A DNA stretch of 64,000 bases from an uncultured Bacillota bacterium (lineage in GTDB: Bacteria > Bacillota_I > Bacilli_A > RFN20 > CAG-826), in NCBI GenBank assembly GCA_949289845.1, contig CASEPN010000002.1, positions 264,502 to 328,501 on the forward strand, written 5' to 3'. Of this stretch, positions 27,787 through 36,899 are shown piece after piece. A model generated the notes under the pieces. That model ran no database searches. It was given only the letters and a program-made list of their open reading frames with translations, and was not told the DNA's origin. The translations under genes and the position numbers were made by a program. Position 1 is the first letter of the stretch; each line of letters opens with the position of its first letter.

Positions 27787-28770
27787 ATGGCAGCGCACGA
27801 GACCTACTTCGCCACGACGAAGCAGCTGCGGCTATACAAGGCCAAGCAGATCCTCCACAACGTCCTCGTATACGGCTTCCTTACGCTCGTGGGAATCTTC
27901 ATCGTCATCCCCTTCCTCTACATGATCATCGCGAGCTTCCGGAACCCGACCGCCTTCGACCAGGAGGACGCCTTCCACATGTTCGTCCTCTTCCCGAACT
28001 GGTGGAACGACAGCCTCCTCCAGCCCAACTACACGCTGGACAACTACATCACCGTCTTCACTTACCGCGGCGCGAGCGGCCATTCGATCAACTTCGGGCT
28101 CTACTACGCGAACACCCTCTTCGTCTCTGCCGTCTCGACGATCTTCACCATCGCGACCTCGGTCCTCGCCGCCTTTGCCTTCGCGCGCTGCGAGTTCAAG
28201 GGGAAGAACCTTCTCTTCACCATCCTCCTGGCCACGATGATGATCCCGGGCGAGATGATGGTCATCACCAACTACCAGACGGTCAAGATCATCGGCTGGG
28301 AGAACACGTATAGCGCCCTGATATTCGTCCACGGCGTCTCCGTCTTCTACATCTTCTACCTCCGCCAGACCTTCCAGCAGATCCCCAACGAGCTCTTCCT
28401 CGCCGCGAAGGTGGACGGCTACGGCCACTTCCGCTATCTCTGGAGGGTCATGATCCCCATCGCCTCCCCGACGATCCTGACGATCGCCATCCTCTCCCTC
28501 ATGGGCGCCTGGAACGCCTACGTGTGGCCGAACCTCGTCGCCTCCGGCACCTACAAGAACGCCTGGATGTTCGGGATGAAGGAGGGCTGGTCGATGTGGC
28601 TGGTGTCCAACGGCCTCATGAACCTCTTCTCCAACACCGACACGGGCCTCGACCACCAGACGGTCCGCATCGCCGGCTCCGTCATCGTCACCGCGCCCCT
28701 CTTCCTCTTCTTCCTCATCTTCCGGAAGTACATCATGCGCGGCATCTCGCGCTCGGGCATCAAGGGATAG
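27787..28770 (+). CDS. ABC importer permease 2 (MalG/UgpE type)
   Basis: 327 residues from the ATG at 27787 with GGAGGGAACG before it; the frame is open far upstream within permease 1, but only this part is real. Six membrane segments are expected. The EAA loop is L-F-L-A-A-K-V-D-G-Y-G-H (about residues 203-214) followed by I-P-I-A-S-P. The C-terminus R-G-I-S-R-S-G-I-K-G is the standard end of MalG-like subunits. It pairs with permease 1. Confidence 0.9.
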   Translation: MAAHETYFATTKQLRLYKAKQILHNVLVYGFLTLVGIFIVIPFLYMIIASFRNPTAFDQEDAFHMFVLFPNWWNDSLLQPNYTLDNYITVFTYRGASGHSINFGLYYANTLFVSAVSTIFTIATSVLAAFAFARCEFKGKNLLFTILLATMMIPGEMMVITNYQTVKIIGWENTYSALIFVHGVSVFYIFYLRQTFQQIPNELFLAAKVDGYGHFRYLWRVMIPIASPTILTIAILSLMGAWNAYVWPNLVASGTYKNAWMFGMKEGWSMWLVSNGLMNLFSNTDTGLDHQTVRIAGSVIVTAPLFLFFLIFRKYIMRGISRSGIKG

Positions 28771-28834
28771 CCCGAAGAACTTGGCCAAACGGGACATCGG
28801 AGTCCCGCGGCAATATCTAGAAAGGACAAGAAAC

Positions 28835-30469
28835 ATGCAGAAGAAAGCCTTCTCTCTTCTCGCCTTCTCCGCCATCGCCATCGCGGCCGGGGCCGGGCTG
28901 AGCTCCTGCGGAGCCCCATCCACGGGCGCCGACTACGTCCCGGACATGGGCGTGGACACCCGCGGGGTCGAGATCACCTTCTGGACCGGCTTCGGGGACA
29001 CCGTCTCCGGGCAGCTCAACCAGGTGATCGAGGACTTCGAGGAAGCCACGGGGATCGTCGTGAACCACGAGTCCATCCAGGGCGGCTACGACGGGCTCGC
29101 CAAGCAGATCAACCTGAGCGCCTCCAGCGACACCTACCCGAACGTCGCCGTCGGCTACCCTGACCACATGGCCTCCTATCGCGACTCCGACATCATCATG
29201 AGGCTCGACCAGTTCATCGAGCATGACGGGGAGATCCCGGCTTCCAGGAGCGGCACCGCCGCGGACCCGAACGCCGAGGGCACCTTCGAGGAGCTTCCGG
29301 CCTTCGACTACGACGACTTCTTCCAGGACTACAAGATCGAGAACGAGTCCCTCGAGTACAAGGAGGACGGGACGGGCTACATCCTCGGCGTCCCCTTCAA
29401 CAAGTCGACCGAGGTCATGGTGTATAACGCCACCTTCTTCGAGAACCCCCTCATCGTCGAGGCCGGCATCAAGCTCCCCGAGACCTGGGACGAGGTCCTG
29501 ACCGAGGGGAAGGAGATCATCTCGTGGATCAAGGGCAAGGACGGCTTCGGCAAGATCATCATGGCCGACGGCACCGTCTATGAGGACATGAAGGATGTCC
29601 CGACCCACGAGGACCCCACCCATCCCGGCACCATGCTGACCGACCCGATCCTCCTCAACCTCGACAACGTCGCCGAGGATAGCTTCTACCCCCTCTCCTA
29701 CGACTCCCAGGCGAACTTCTTCATCACCGCGGTCCGCCAGTGGGGCGGGGCCTACACCGAGGTCGACCCCGTCACCCTCGAGGGCAAGATCGTCTTCGAT
29801 AACGACGGGACGAAGGCCGCCCTCACCAAGCTCAACGAGCTTTACGAGGCCCACGTCCTCGGCATCCCGGCGAGCTTCGGCGAGAGCAGCTACTGCAGCG
29901 CCCACTACAAGGTCAACGAGTCGCTCATGAACGTCGGCAGCTCCGCCGGCGTCAACAACTGCGCCGCCGCCCCGGCCTTCGACAGCAAGATCGCCCCGGT
30001 GCCCTATAACAGCGCCGACAGCAAGTTCGTCATCTCGCAGGGGACGAACCTCATCCTCTTCAAGGCCCACTCCGGCGACGAGGAGCTGAACGACAAGCAG
30101 CTGGTCGCCTCCTGGAAGCTCCTCAAGTACCTTTCCCAGGTGGGGAACGGCAAGTTCGCGATGCTCTCCGGCTACTTCCCGACCTGCGAGACCGCGCAGC
30201 AGGACGATGGCTACCAGGAGTTCATGAACGCCGAGCCGGGCAAGGGCGAGACCGAGGCCTACACCCTCCAGCGCTACGCCGCCCAGGTGAACAACAACGT
30301 CTACATGGACGAGGACGAGGCCTGGACGAAGTTCGTCGACCCGGGCTTCAGCGGCTCCTCCTTCATCCGCCAGAGGGTGGACACCATCACCGGGCAGGTC
30401 TTCATCGACGGCAAGAGCCCCGATGAGGTCATCCGCACGATCTACAACGACCTCCGCGACTACCAGTGA
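28835..30469 (+). CDS. Extracellular solute-binding lipoprotein 1
   Basis: 544 residues. A lipoprotein signal peptide with lipobox L-S-S-C (Cys26) anchors it outside the membrane. The mature part starts with an I-T-F-W-T-G-F-G-D strand and has the two-lobe binding-protein pattern of family 1 (G-V-P-F-N-K-S-T-E-V-M-V-Y-N, then G-E-S-S-Y-C-S). The ATG at 28835 follows AAAGGA. It shares about half its recognisable motifs with the next gene's protein. Ligand is not deducible; sugar or glycerol-phosphate binding is the family default, but the nuclease context allows nucleosides. Confidence 0.88.
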   Translation: MQKKAFSLLAFSAIAIAAGAGLSSCGAPSTGADYVPDMGVDTRGVEITFWTGFGDTVSGQLNQVIEDFEEATGIVVNHESIQGGYDGLAKQINLSASSDTYPNVAVGYPDHMASYRDSDIIMRLDQFIEHDGEIPASRSGTAADPNAEGTFEELPAFDYDDFFQDYKIENESLEYKEDGTGYILGVPFNKSTEVMVYNATFFENPLIVEAGIKLPETWDEVLTEGKEIISWIKGKDGFGKIIMADGTVYEDMKDVPTHEDPTHPGTMLTDPILLNLDNVAEDSFYPLSYDSQANFFITAVRQWGGAYTEVDPVTLEGKIVFDNDGTKAALTKLNELYEAHVLGIPASFGESSYCSAHYKVNESLMNVGSSAGVNNCAAAPAFDSKIAPVPYNSADSKFVISQGTNLILFKAHSGDEELNDKQLVASWKLLKYLSQVGNGKFAMLSGYFPTCETAQQDDGYQEFMNAEPGKGETEAYTLQRYAAQVNNNVYMDEDEAWTKFVDPGFSGSSFIRQRVDTITGQVFIDGKSPDEVIRTIYNDLRDYQ

Positions 30470-30477
30470 GGAAACGA

Positions 30478-32043
30478 ATGAACAAGAAGAAACTCACCCT
30501 GGCGCTCCCGCTCCTCCTCACCGCCTCGATCGCCGGAGGCTCCCTTTCCTCCTGCTCCCTCGGGGACGGGGTCGACCCCTACTCCGTCGACGTGAACATG
30601 GAGATTCCGGAAGGGACCACCATCCAGTTCTGGACCGGCTTCGGCGACGACATCAGCGGTCCTCTCCAGGAGCTCCTCGCCCAGTTCACCGACGAGACGG
30701 GGATCGTGGTCGAGTACGAGAGCAAGAGCGGCTACGACAGCCTCAAGCAGAACATCGGCCTTTCCGCCTCCTCGAGGAGCTACCCGCACCTCGCGCTCGC
30801 CTACCCCGACCACATGGCCGACTACGTGATGCGCGACATCATCGTCCGGCTCGACTACTACGTGGAGACCGACGAGGGAGAGGACAAGATCACCCCGGAC
30901 GACTTCTACGAGGACTACATGGTCGAGAACTACGAGGTCGAGTTCGACGAGGAGGGTGAGCCCTACCTCATGGGCATCCCCTTCAACAAGTCGACCGAGG
31001 CGATGACCTACAACAAGACCTTCTTCGAGTGGGCCGCCAGGCTCGACCCCTCGATCCACGTCCCCGCGACCTGGGACGAGGTCCGCTCCGTGGGGCACGC
31101 GATCAACGACCTTCTTGAGAAGGGGACCGCCGCCTCGGGGAACAGCACCTACTTCGGCAAGATCGCCGGGCCGGAGGGAGAGACGTACAGCACGTGGGAG
31201 GAGGTGAACGCCGCCGGCCTCGCGCAGGGCGACGTCCTCGACTTCCGCCTCGTGACCGCCGAGCTCTTCCATCCCCTCGGCTACGACTCCGGCGCGAACT
31301 TCTTCATCACCATGGTCCGCCAGTGGGGCGGGGAGTACACGGGCATCGACGAGGAGACCCGCGAGGGCTACGTCGCCTTCGACTCCGACGTCGTGAAGGA
31401 GGCCCTCGCCTACTTCAAGACGCTCCACGAGGAGGACGTCGTCGCGATCCCCGCCGACTTCGGCGAGACTTCCTACTGCTCCGGCCCCTTCACCGAGCTC
31501 CAGTCGGTCATGAACATCGGCTCGACCGCCGGGACCGCCCATAGCGTCCCCGCGGCCGCCCGCTTCGTCACGGACGTCGCCCCGGTCCCCTACAAGGACG
31601 CGGAGCGCATGTACGTCATCTCCCAGGGGACGAACCTCGTCCTTCTCGACAAGGGGACGGAGGAAGAGCGCGCGGCCGCCTGGAAGCTCCTCAAATGGCT
31701 GACCAAGTGGCATAACGGCGAGTTCTGCGCCGAGACGGGCTACTTCCCGAGCTGCGAGTACAGTGAGAATTCCGCGGCCTACCAGGAGTTCCTGACCAGG
31801 GAACCCCAGAACTACGCCGACTACGTCGCCCAGTCGACCTCCCTCGTGAACAGCGAGCACTACATCAACCCGGAGAAGGGCTGGACGAAGTTCGTCGACA
31901 CCCCCTTCGTCGGAAGCTCGATCGTCCGCGATTCGGTCGACGCCATCATGCAGATGCTCTTCTTCGGCGAGGGGGCGACCCCGGAGTCGGTCATCCAGGA
32001 CCGCTACCAGGACATCCGCGCCGCCGGCATCGAAACGAGGTGA
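30478..32043 (+). CDS. Extracellular solute-binding lipoprotein 2 (paralogue)
   Basis: 521 residues from the ATG at 30478 with GAGGAAAC upstream; a GTG at 30466 overlaps the stop of the previous gene but lacks a ribosome site. Lipobox L-S-S-C gives a lipid-anchored protein. The mature sequence repeats the signature of binding lipoprotein 1: F-W-T-G-F-G-D, T-G-I-V-V, A-Y-P-D-H-M-A-D-Y, G-I-P-F-N-K-S-T-E. The duplicated pair suggests two related ligands for one transporter, or a division of labour. Confidence 0.88.
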   Translation: MNKKKLTLALPLLLTASIAGGSLSSCSLGDGVDPYSVDVNMEIPEGTTIQFWTGFGDDISGPLQELLAQFTDETGIVVEYESKSGYDSLKQNIGLSASSRSYPHLALAYPDHMADYVMRDIIVRLDYYVETDEGEDKITPDDFYEDYMVENYEVEFDEEGEPYLMGIPFNKSTEAMTYNKTFFEWAARLDPSIHVPATWDEVRSVGHAINDLLEKGTAASGNSTYFGKIAGPEGETYSTWEEVNAAGLAQGDVLDFRLVTAELFHPLGYDSGANFFITMVRQWGGEYTGIDEETREGYVAFDSDVVKEALAYFKTLHEEDVVAIPADFGETSYCSGPFTELQSVMNIGSTAGTAHSVPAAARFVTDVAPVPYKDAERMYVISQGTNLVLLDKGTEEERAAAWKLLKWLTKWHNGEFCAETGYFPSCEYSENSAAYQEFLTREPQNYADYVAQSTSLVNSEHYINPEKGWTKFVDTPFVGSSIVRDSVDAIMQMLFFGEGATPESVIQDRYQDIRAAGIETR

Positions 32044-32047
32044 GAAC

Positions 32048-33577
32048 ATGAAAAAGGCATACCGCATCCTCTCCTTCCTCTTCGCGCTCGGGGCCTTCGG
32101 GAGCGTCCTCGCCTCCTGCGACCAGGGGACCACTTCCTACAGCACCCTCCCCGAGGGCCACGAGAACGATCTTGTCGAAACTCCGATCACGGACGCCCTC
32201 GAGTTCGAGTTCGCCGACGACGTCGCCAACTACAACTTCAAGGAGGAGGCCGATTCCGGCAAGACCGGCGTCATCTACGGCCTCATCCACCTCATGGGCG
32301 TGACCGACGGGGACACCATCTCCTGGAAGGGCGAGCTCGGGACGGGCGAGGCCTCCAGCTCCCTCCGCATGCTCGGCATCGACACCCCCGAGTCGACCGC
32401 CAACGTCGACCCCTGGGGCGTGAAGGCGAGCAAGTTCGCCTCGAGCGTCCTCGAGGGCTGCTACCGCTACGCCCTCGTCAACGACATCAAGACCACCACG
32501 GGCGACCAGTCGGGCTACGACAAGATGGACAGCAACGGCACCCGCTACATGGGCTTCCTCTGGTACCAGAAGACCGAGGACTCCGCCTGGCGCTGCTACA
32601 ACCTCGAGTGCATCGAGCAGGGCTATAGCGAGAACGGCCTCTTCAACGACAGCGACCTCGGCTATCTCCAGAGCTTCATCGACGCGGGCGAGAAGGCCAA
32701 GGCCATGAAGCTCCGCGTCCCGGGCAAGGTGAAGGACCCCGACTACGACTACAGCGACAACGTCGTCGAGACCACCATCTGGTACATCCGCGACCACTAT
32801 GACGAGATCGGCATCAACATGGAGGCCGGCACCTCCGGCAAGCGCCTCCGCGTCACCGGGCTCGTCGTCGGCATGATCGGCGACAACCTCGTCCTCCGCG
32901 ACATTGTCCGGAGCGACTCCGACGGGGACGGGGAGAGCGATCAGGACGGGGAGTACCGCTCGATCTACGCCTACGCCGGCTACGGCTCCTCCCTCGGCTC
33001 GATGGTCGGGGTCGGCGACATCGTCCGCTTCTACTGCCGCGCGACGAAGTTCCCCAAGGACAGCGACACCATCCAGCTTTCCGACATGGAGACGGCCTCC
33101 TACGGCGACTACAAGTTCGAGGTGATGGCGACCTACGGATCGCCCGAATGGCAGGAGCTCGCCGGCGAGGGGAACTCCATCGATCCCGTCGTCCCCGAGA
33201 GGATCCCGGAGACGAAGGAGGAGCTGGGCGCCCTCGCGGGCCTCTACGTCACCCTCCCCGTCCAGATCCGCGTCGCCCAGGGCGGCGAGTACGACGAGGA
33301 CGGGAACTGGATCGAGTCCGGCATCAACTCCTACTACAACAAGGGCAAGAGCGGCACGACCATCTACGCCTACCTCGACGGGACGAGGATTGTCTGCAAC
33401 CTCCGCATCGACCACGAGTCCTACCCGCGCCTAAGCGAGAACGACTTCGCCGAGGGCCAGAGGTGGGAGGTGACCGCCTACCTCAACCCCTACTTCGACA
33501 ACTACCAGCTCGCTCTCCTCAACTACACGCCCACCAACTGCCATCTCATCGAGACCTCCTCCGAGGCCGCCCTCTAA
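32048..33577 (+). CDS. Lipoprotein with staphylococcal nuclease-like domain and OB-type C-terminus
   Basis: 509 residues. Signal peptide with lipobox L-A-S-C. Residues about 78-210 match the thermonuclease fold, with D-G-D-T at 87-90, R107, I-D-T-P-E at 111-115 and R166 in G-T-R-Y-M-G; these correspond to Asp21, Arg35, Asp40/Glu43 and Arg87 of staphylococcal nuclease, so it should be a calcium-dependent nuclease on the cell surface. The second half (about 270-500) has beta-rich OB-like segments with G-S-M-V-G-V-G-D-I-V. It starts 4 nt after the second binding lipoprotein, in the same operon as the importer. Confidence 0.85.
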   Translation: MKKAYRILSFLFALGAFGSVLASCDQGTTSYSTLPEGHENDLVETPITDALEFEFADDVANYNFKEEADSGKTGVIYGLIHLMGVTDGDTISWKGELGTGEASSSLRMLGIDTPESTANVDPWGVKASKFASSVLEGCYRYALVNDIKTTTGDQSGYDKMDSNGTRYMGFLWYQKTEDSAWRCYNLECIEQGYSENGLFNDSDLGYLQSFIDAGEKAKAMKLRVPGKVKDPDYDYSDNVVETTIWYIRDHYDEIGINMEAGTSGKRLRVTGLVVGMIGDNLVLRDIVRSDSDGDGESDQDGEYRSIYAYAGYGSSLGSMVGVGDIVRFYCRATKFPKDSDTIQLSDMETASYGDYKFEVMATYGSPEWQELAGEGNSIDPVVPERIPETKEELGALAGLYVTLPVQIRVAQGGEYDEDGNWIESGINSYYNKGKSGTTIYAYLDGTRIVCNLRIDHESYPRLSENDFAEGQRWEVTAYLNPYFDNYQLALLNYTPTNCHLIETSSEAAL

Positions 33578-33602
33578 AGGAATAGGAAAGGACTAGCAAT
33601 CC

Positions 33603-34703
33603 ATGAACAAGAAGAGCCTCCTTCTCGCCCTCCCCGTCCTCCTTCTCGCCTCCTGCGGGAACGGGAATCCCGACGGGCTTCCCGCCACCAACCAGGAGCT
33701 CGTCGACTACGTCGCCGGAAGAAGCGGCCTCGCGATCCTCGACAACGGCCAGCACCTCCGCTATGGGGACGAGGGGAACCACCTTCCCTCCGGCTCCGTC
33801 GTGAACCTCGTCCCGAGCGTGAACGCGAAGATCTGGGACGGGGCCGCCGCCCAGACCATCGCCGTCCCCATTGAGTGGACGGTGGACAAGGAGGACTCCT
33901 GGACGATCGACGAGCAGGACGACGTCGTCGTCTGCACGCCGGAGACCCCCCTCTACGGGGAGCCCGACCTCGAGAGCACCTTCACGGGCGCCATCACCTG
34001 GGGGGACGCCAGCGCCTCCATCACCGTCAAGGTGACGATCCAGGCCATCCAGGAGCCGCCCGTCGAATACACCTCGATCGGAGAGCTCTGGAACGACTTC
34101 TTCGTGGACAAGACCATCACCACCGGGACCTACGTCACCGTCACGGGCTACGTGACCGGCGTCAACAAGAGCCGCCAGAACGTCTACATCCAGACCGACG
34201 AGTACGCGGTCCAGCTCTACAAGGCCGACGCCTATAGCGCCCTCTTCACCGAGGGGAACCTCATCACCGCGACCGGCTCCATCACCAACTACTACGGCCT
34301 CGAGCTCGAGGACATCAGCTCCGTCGTCGCCTCCGATGCGGAGGGAATCCCCGAAGCCGTCGCCACGCCCCTCACGAAGGAGATCATCGACTCGGTCACG
34401 GCCAACGGCACTAAGTGGGACAACTCCATGGTGAAGGCCACGGCGACTCTCGTCGAGGACCAGACCGCGGAGGATAGCGACGAAGGCACCTACCTCATGC
34501 GCCTTGAGGACGGCGGGGAGTTCTACCTCTTCACCAAGCACACGATCGACGAGGCGTGGAAGGCGGAGTACGACGCGCTTCTCCAGGATCCCGCGAACAT
34601 CGGCAAGACGTTCGAGATCAAGGGGCTCGTCTCCTTCTACTCGAAGACCTCGATGTTCGAAGTCATCCCCTTCAACGACAACTGGGTCGCCCTCGCCGAG
34701 TAG
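33603..34703 (+). CDS. OB-fold lipoprotein
   Basis: 366 residues with a short lipoprotein signal (L-L-A-S-C). After about 140 residues of beta-rich sequence, residues 175-240 look like a secreted OB-fold: V-T-V-T-G-Y-V-T-G-V, N-V-Y-I-Q-T-D-E-Y-A-V-Q-L-Y, G-N-L-I-T-A-T-G-S-I-T-N-Y. OB-folds of this class often bind nucleic acid or saccharides. It is the last gene of the nuclease/ABC operon, 25 nt after the nuclease gene, and is followed by a terminator. A DNA-binding role is inference from fold and place. Confidence 0.72.
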   Translation: MNKKSLLLALPVLLLASCGNGNPDGLPATNQELVDYVAGRSGLAILDNGQHLRYGDEGNHLPSGSVVNLVPSVNAKIWDGAAAQTIAVPIEWTVDKEDSWTIDEQDDVVVCTPETPLYGEPDLESTFTGAITWGDASASITVKVTIQAIQEPPVEYTSIGELWNDFFVDKTITTGTYVTVTGYVTGVNKSRQNVYIQTDEYAVQLYKADAYSALFTEGNLITATGSITNYYGLELEDISSVVASDAEGIPEAVATPLTKEIIDSVTANGTKWDNSMVKATATLVEDQTAEDSDEGTYLMRLEDGGEFYLFTKHTIDEAWKAEYDALLQDPANIGKTFEIKGLVSFYSKTSMFEVIPFNDNWVALAE

Positions 34704-34723
34704 GCGGAGGAGGCTTCCGGAAG

Positions 34724-34748
34724 GCGGGCCGATGCGCCCGCTTTTCTC
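34724..34748 (+). terminator. Rho-independent terminator of the nuclease/ABC operon
   Basis: GCGGGC (34724-34729), loop CGATGC, GCCCGC (34736-34741), then TTTTCTCTTT. Confidence 0.85.
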
Positions 34749-34764
34749 TTTGGGCAATTAAGTG

Positions 34765-34793
34765 TTGACGGGGCGCCTTCCGGGAGGTTTAAT
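34765..34793 (+). promoter_or_regulatory. Promoter of tRNA-Lys
   Basis: TTGACG (34765-34770), 17-nt spacer, TTTAAT (34788-34793); the start site falls just before the tRNA. Confidence 0.8.
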
Positions 34794-34803
34794 CTCGTCC
34801 GCT

Positions 34804-34879
<76 letters not shown>

Positions 34880-34888
34880 AGCGCATGG

Positions 34889-34912
34889 AACGCCCTTCGG
34901 GGCGTTTTCTCT
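34889..34912 (+). terminator. Terminator after tRNA-Lys
   Basis: AACGCCC (34889-34895), loop TTCG, GGGCGTT (34900-34906), continuing into TTCTCTTT. Confidence 0.88.
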
Positions 34913-34972
34913 TTATCTCGCCCCCTGACTTCGTTAGACTAGCCGTGCGATAAGCGAAGGAGAACAAGATTC

Positions 34973-36661
34973 ATGAAGCGCAAGTTCGCAGCGATCCCCC
35001 TTCTCGTCCTCGCCGGCGGAGCGTTGGTCCTCGCCGGGTGCGACGACAAGCCCACCATCTCGGTGCCCAGCAGCACCGAGCCCACGAGCTCCTCCACCTC
35101 GGAGGGCCCCGCGATCGTCGACCCGGATCCCTCCACCCCGTGGATGGACGAGATCGAGGAAGGCACCTACCGGCTCGGCCTCTACCAGAGCACCCTTGAG
35201 AAGTACCTCTGGCTGACCGGGGACATGGACGGCTTCTACCTCGCCTCAACCGAGGATTATTCCGAGGCCGCGGACGTCGTCGTCGCTGCCTCTGGGGACG
35301 GCTGGACCCTCAGCCCGACTGCCGGCGAAGGCAAGGGCAAGTACATCGGCGGCGAGCACGCCACTGGTTCCGACGGGAAGGAGCATGACAACATCCTCTT
35401 CCAGGCCGATCCCTTCGTCTGGAAGTGGAACTCCGAGGTCGGGTATTTCTATGCGACCGTCGGGGAGAACGACCTCTACATCGGGAACTACCAGTCCTAC
35501 ACGACCTTCAGCCTGAGCAACGTCAAGTACGCCACGAGTGAGGGCAACAACCACGCCCGCCTCTTCCTCGAGGAGGTCAAGGTCGAGGTCGAGCCTGACC
35601 CCATCGCGACCTACGTCGAGACCCCGGTCAGCGGGAAAACCTACGCGATCGGGATGTACAACCCCCTTATGACCCGCCAGTACTACCTGCTCGGCGAGAT
35701 GTCGGGCCACTACGGCGCCTCCACGGGGGACATCGAGGAAGCCGACGGCATCCTCATCACCGAGGGCGAGCACGGCTGGACCCTCCAGATGACCTCCGGG
35801 GAGGAGAACGGGAAATACATCGCCGTCGTCATTAGCGGCACCTTCACCAACTTCGCCTTCCAGGAGAACCCCTTCTACTGGGAGTGGAACGAGGAGCACA
35901 AGACCTTCCTCGGGAGCCCGGCCGGTTCCGAGGCGCTCTACTTCATGGGCACGACCGGGGAGTACAACACCTTCAACGTCGTCGCAAACGAGAAGCTGAT
36001 GGACGAGACCGCCTCGATCGCCCACCTCTACGAGGGTGGGAAGACCGAGACTCCGGAAGAGCCTGAGGAGCCCGTCGTCCTCGAGGGGGAGACCCATCTC
36101 GCCCTGAGCTTCGATAGCGCCTTCGGGAACACCGACGGGGAGACCGGCGGCCTCACCAACTCCTACCTCAAGCCTTGGTCGACCGACGTGACCGACGAGG
36201 GCGGCGCGATCGCCAGCTACAATATGAGCGGCTGGGGACTGGCCAAGCAGAAGGACTACCTCCGCCTCGGCGGGAAGGCGGTCCACGCTGACGCCACCGG
36301 GGACGAGGCCGGCTACGGCTACTTCCAGATCGACACCGCGACCACTTCCGCGATCGCCGGCATCAACATCGATGTGAAGAACACGCACTCTACCTTCACC
36401 GCCCTCCACGTCCTCGTGGACGACGCCGCCTTCCCGGCCGTCCCTGCGGACGATGCGGGCACGACCAGCCTTCCCGAGGGCCTCGTTGACCATGTCGAGG
36501 TGACCTCCCTCCCCGCGGGCTCGACCATCGCGATCGTCCCGAGCGAGGGCGTCGCCTGGGCCGCCGGGAGCTACTTCCGCATTTACGTCGAGAAGGCCGA
36601 CGGCTCCAATAACGGCGGCGTGGACTTCACCGAGCTCCGCCTCGTCGAGGCCGCTGCCTAA
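34973..36661 (+). CDS. Large surface lipoprotein with two tandem ~150-residue repeats
   Basis: 562 residues. Signal peptide with lipobox L-A-G-C, then a Ser/Thr/Glu-rich linker (about 24-50). Two similar units follow, about residues 58-205 and 215-350, both with Y-R-L-G-L-Y or Y-A-I-G-M-Y, Y-L-W-L-T-G or Y-Y-L-L-G, G-W-T-L-x-x-T or M-T-S-G, G-K-Y-I, N-I-L-F-Q or N-F-A-F-Q, and F-V-W-K-W-N or F-Y-W-E-W-N. The last 180 residues are a different beta-rich domain. I do not recognise either domain. Surface location with Lgt is clear; an adhesive or ligand-binding role is a guess. AAGGAG precedes the ATG. Confidence 0.75.
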   Translation: MKRKFAAIPLLVLAGGALVLAGCDDKPTISVPSSTEPTSSSTSEGPAIVDPDPSTPWMDEIEEGTYRLGLYQSTLEKYLWLTGDMDGFYLASTEDYSEAADVVVAASGDGWTLSPTAGEGKGKYIGGEHATGSDGKEHDNILFQADPFVWKWNSEVGYFYATVGENDLYIGNYQSYTTFSLSNVKYATSEGNNHARLFLEEVKVEVEPDPIATYVETPVSGKTYAIGMYNPLMTRQYYLLGEMSGHYGASTGDIEEADGILITEGEHGWTLQMTSGEENGKYIAVVISGTFTNFAFQENPFYWEWNEEHKTFLGSPAGSEALYFMGTTGEYNTFNVVANEKLMDETASIAHLYEGGKTETPEEPEEPVVLEGETHLALSFDSAFGNTDGETGGLTNSYLKPWSTDVTDEGGAIASYNMSGWGLAKQKDYLRLGGKAVHADATGDEAGYGYFQIDTATTSAIAGINIDVKNTHSTFTALHVLVDDAAFPAVPADDAGTTSLPEGLVDHVEVTSLPAGSTIAIVPSEGVAWAAGSYFRIYVEKADGSNNGGVDFTELRLVEAAA

Positions 36662-36686
36662 GGTTCCTTTCCAAGGACAGGGAAGA

Positions 36687-36713
36687 GGGGCCCGCTCTGG
36701 CGGGCCCCTTTCC
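36687..36713 (+). terminator. Rho-independent terminator
   Basis: GGGGCCCGC (36687-36695), loop TCTG, GCGGGCCCC (36700-36708), then TTTCC. Confidence 0.9.
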
Positions 36714-36899
36714 TGTTCTCCTTGCCGACGTCCGAAACTGGGCGATGCCAAGGCGTTCTTCCGGGTTGGAATACCAGATTACTCCCTTTCTCCTTCCCTT
36801 TCGACATGAAAGCGGATTTCATGAAGTCAAGAGAAAAGTCCCGTATTCCACCGGAAAACTTCCTGCTAAAGTTGGCTCGTAATAGAAGGAAGGAGATCT

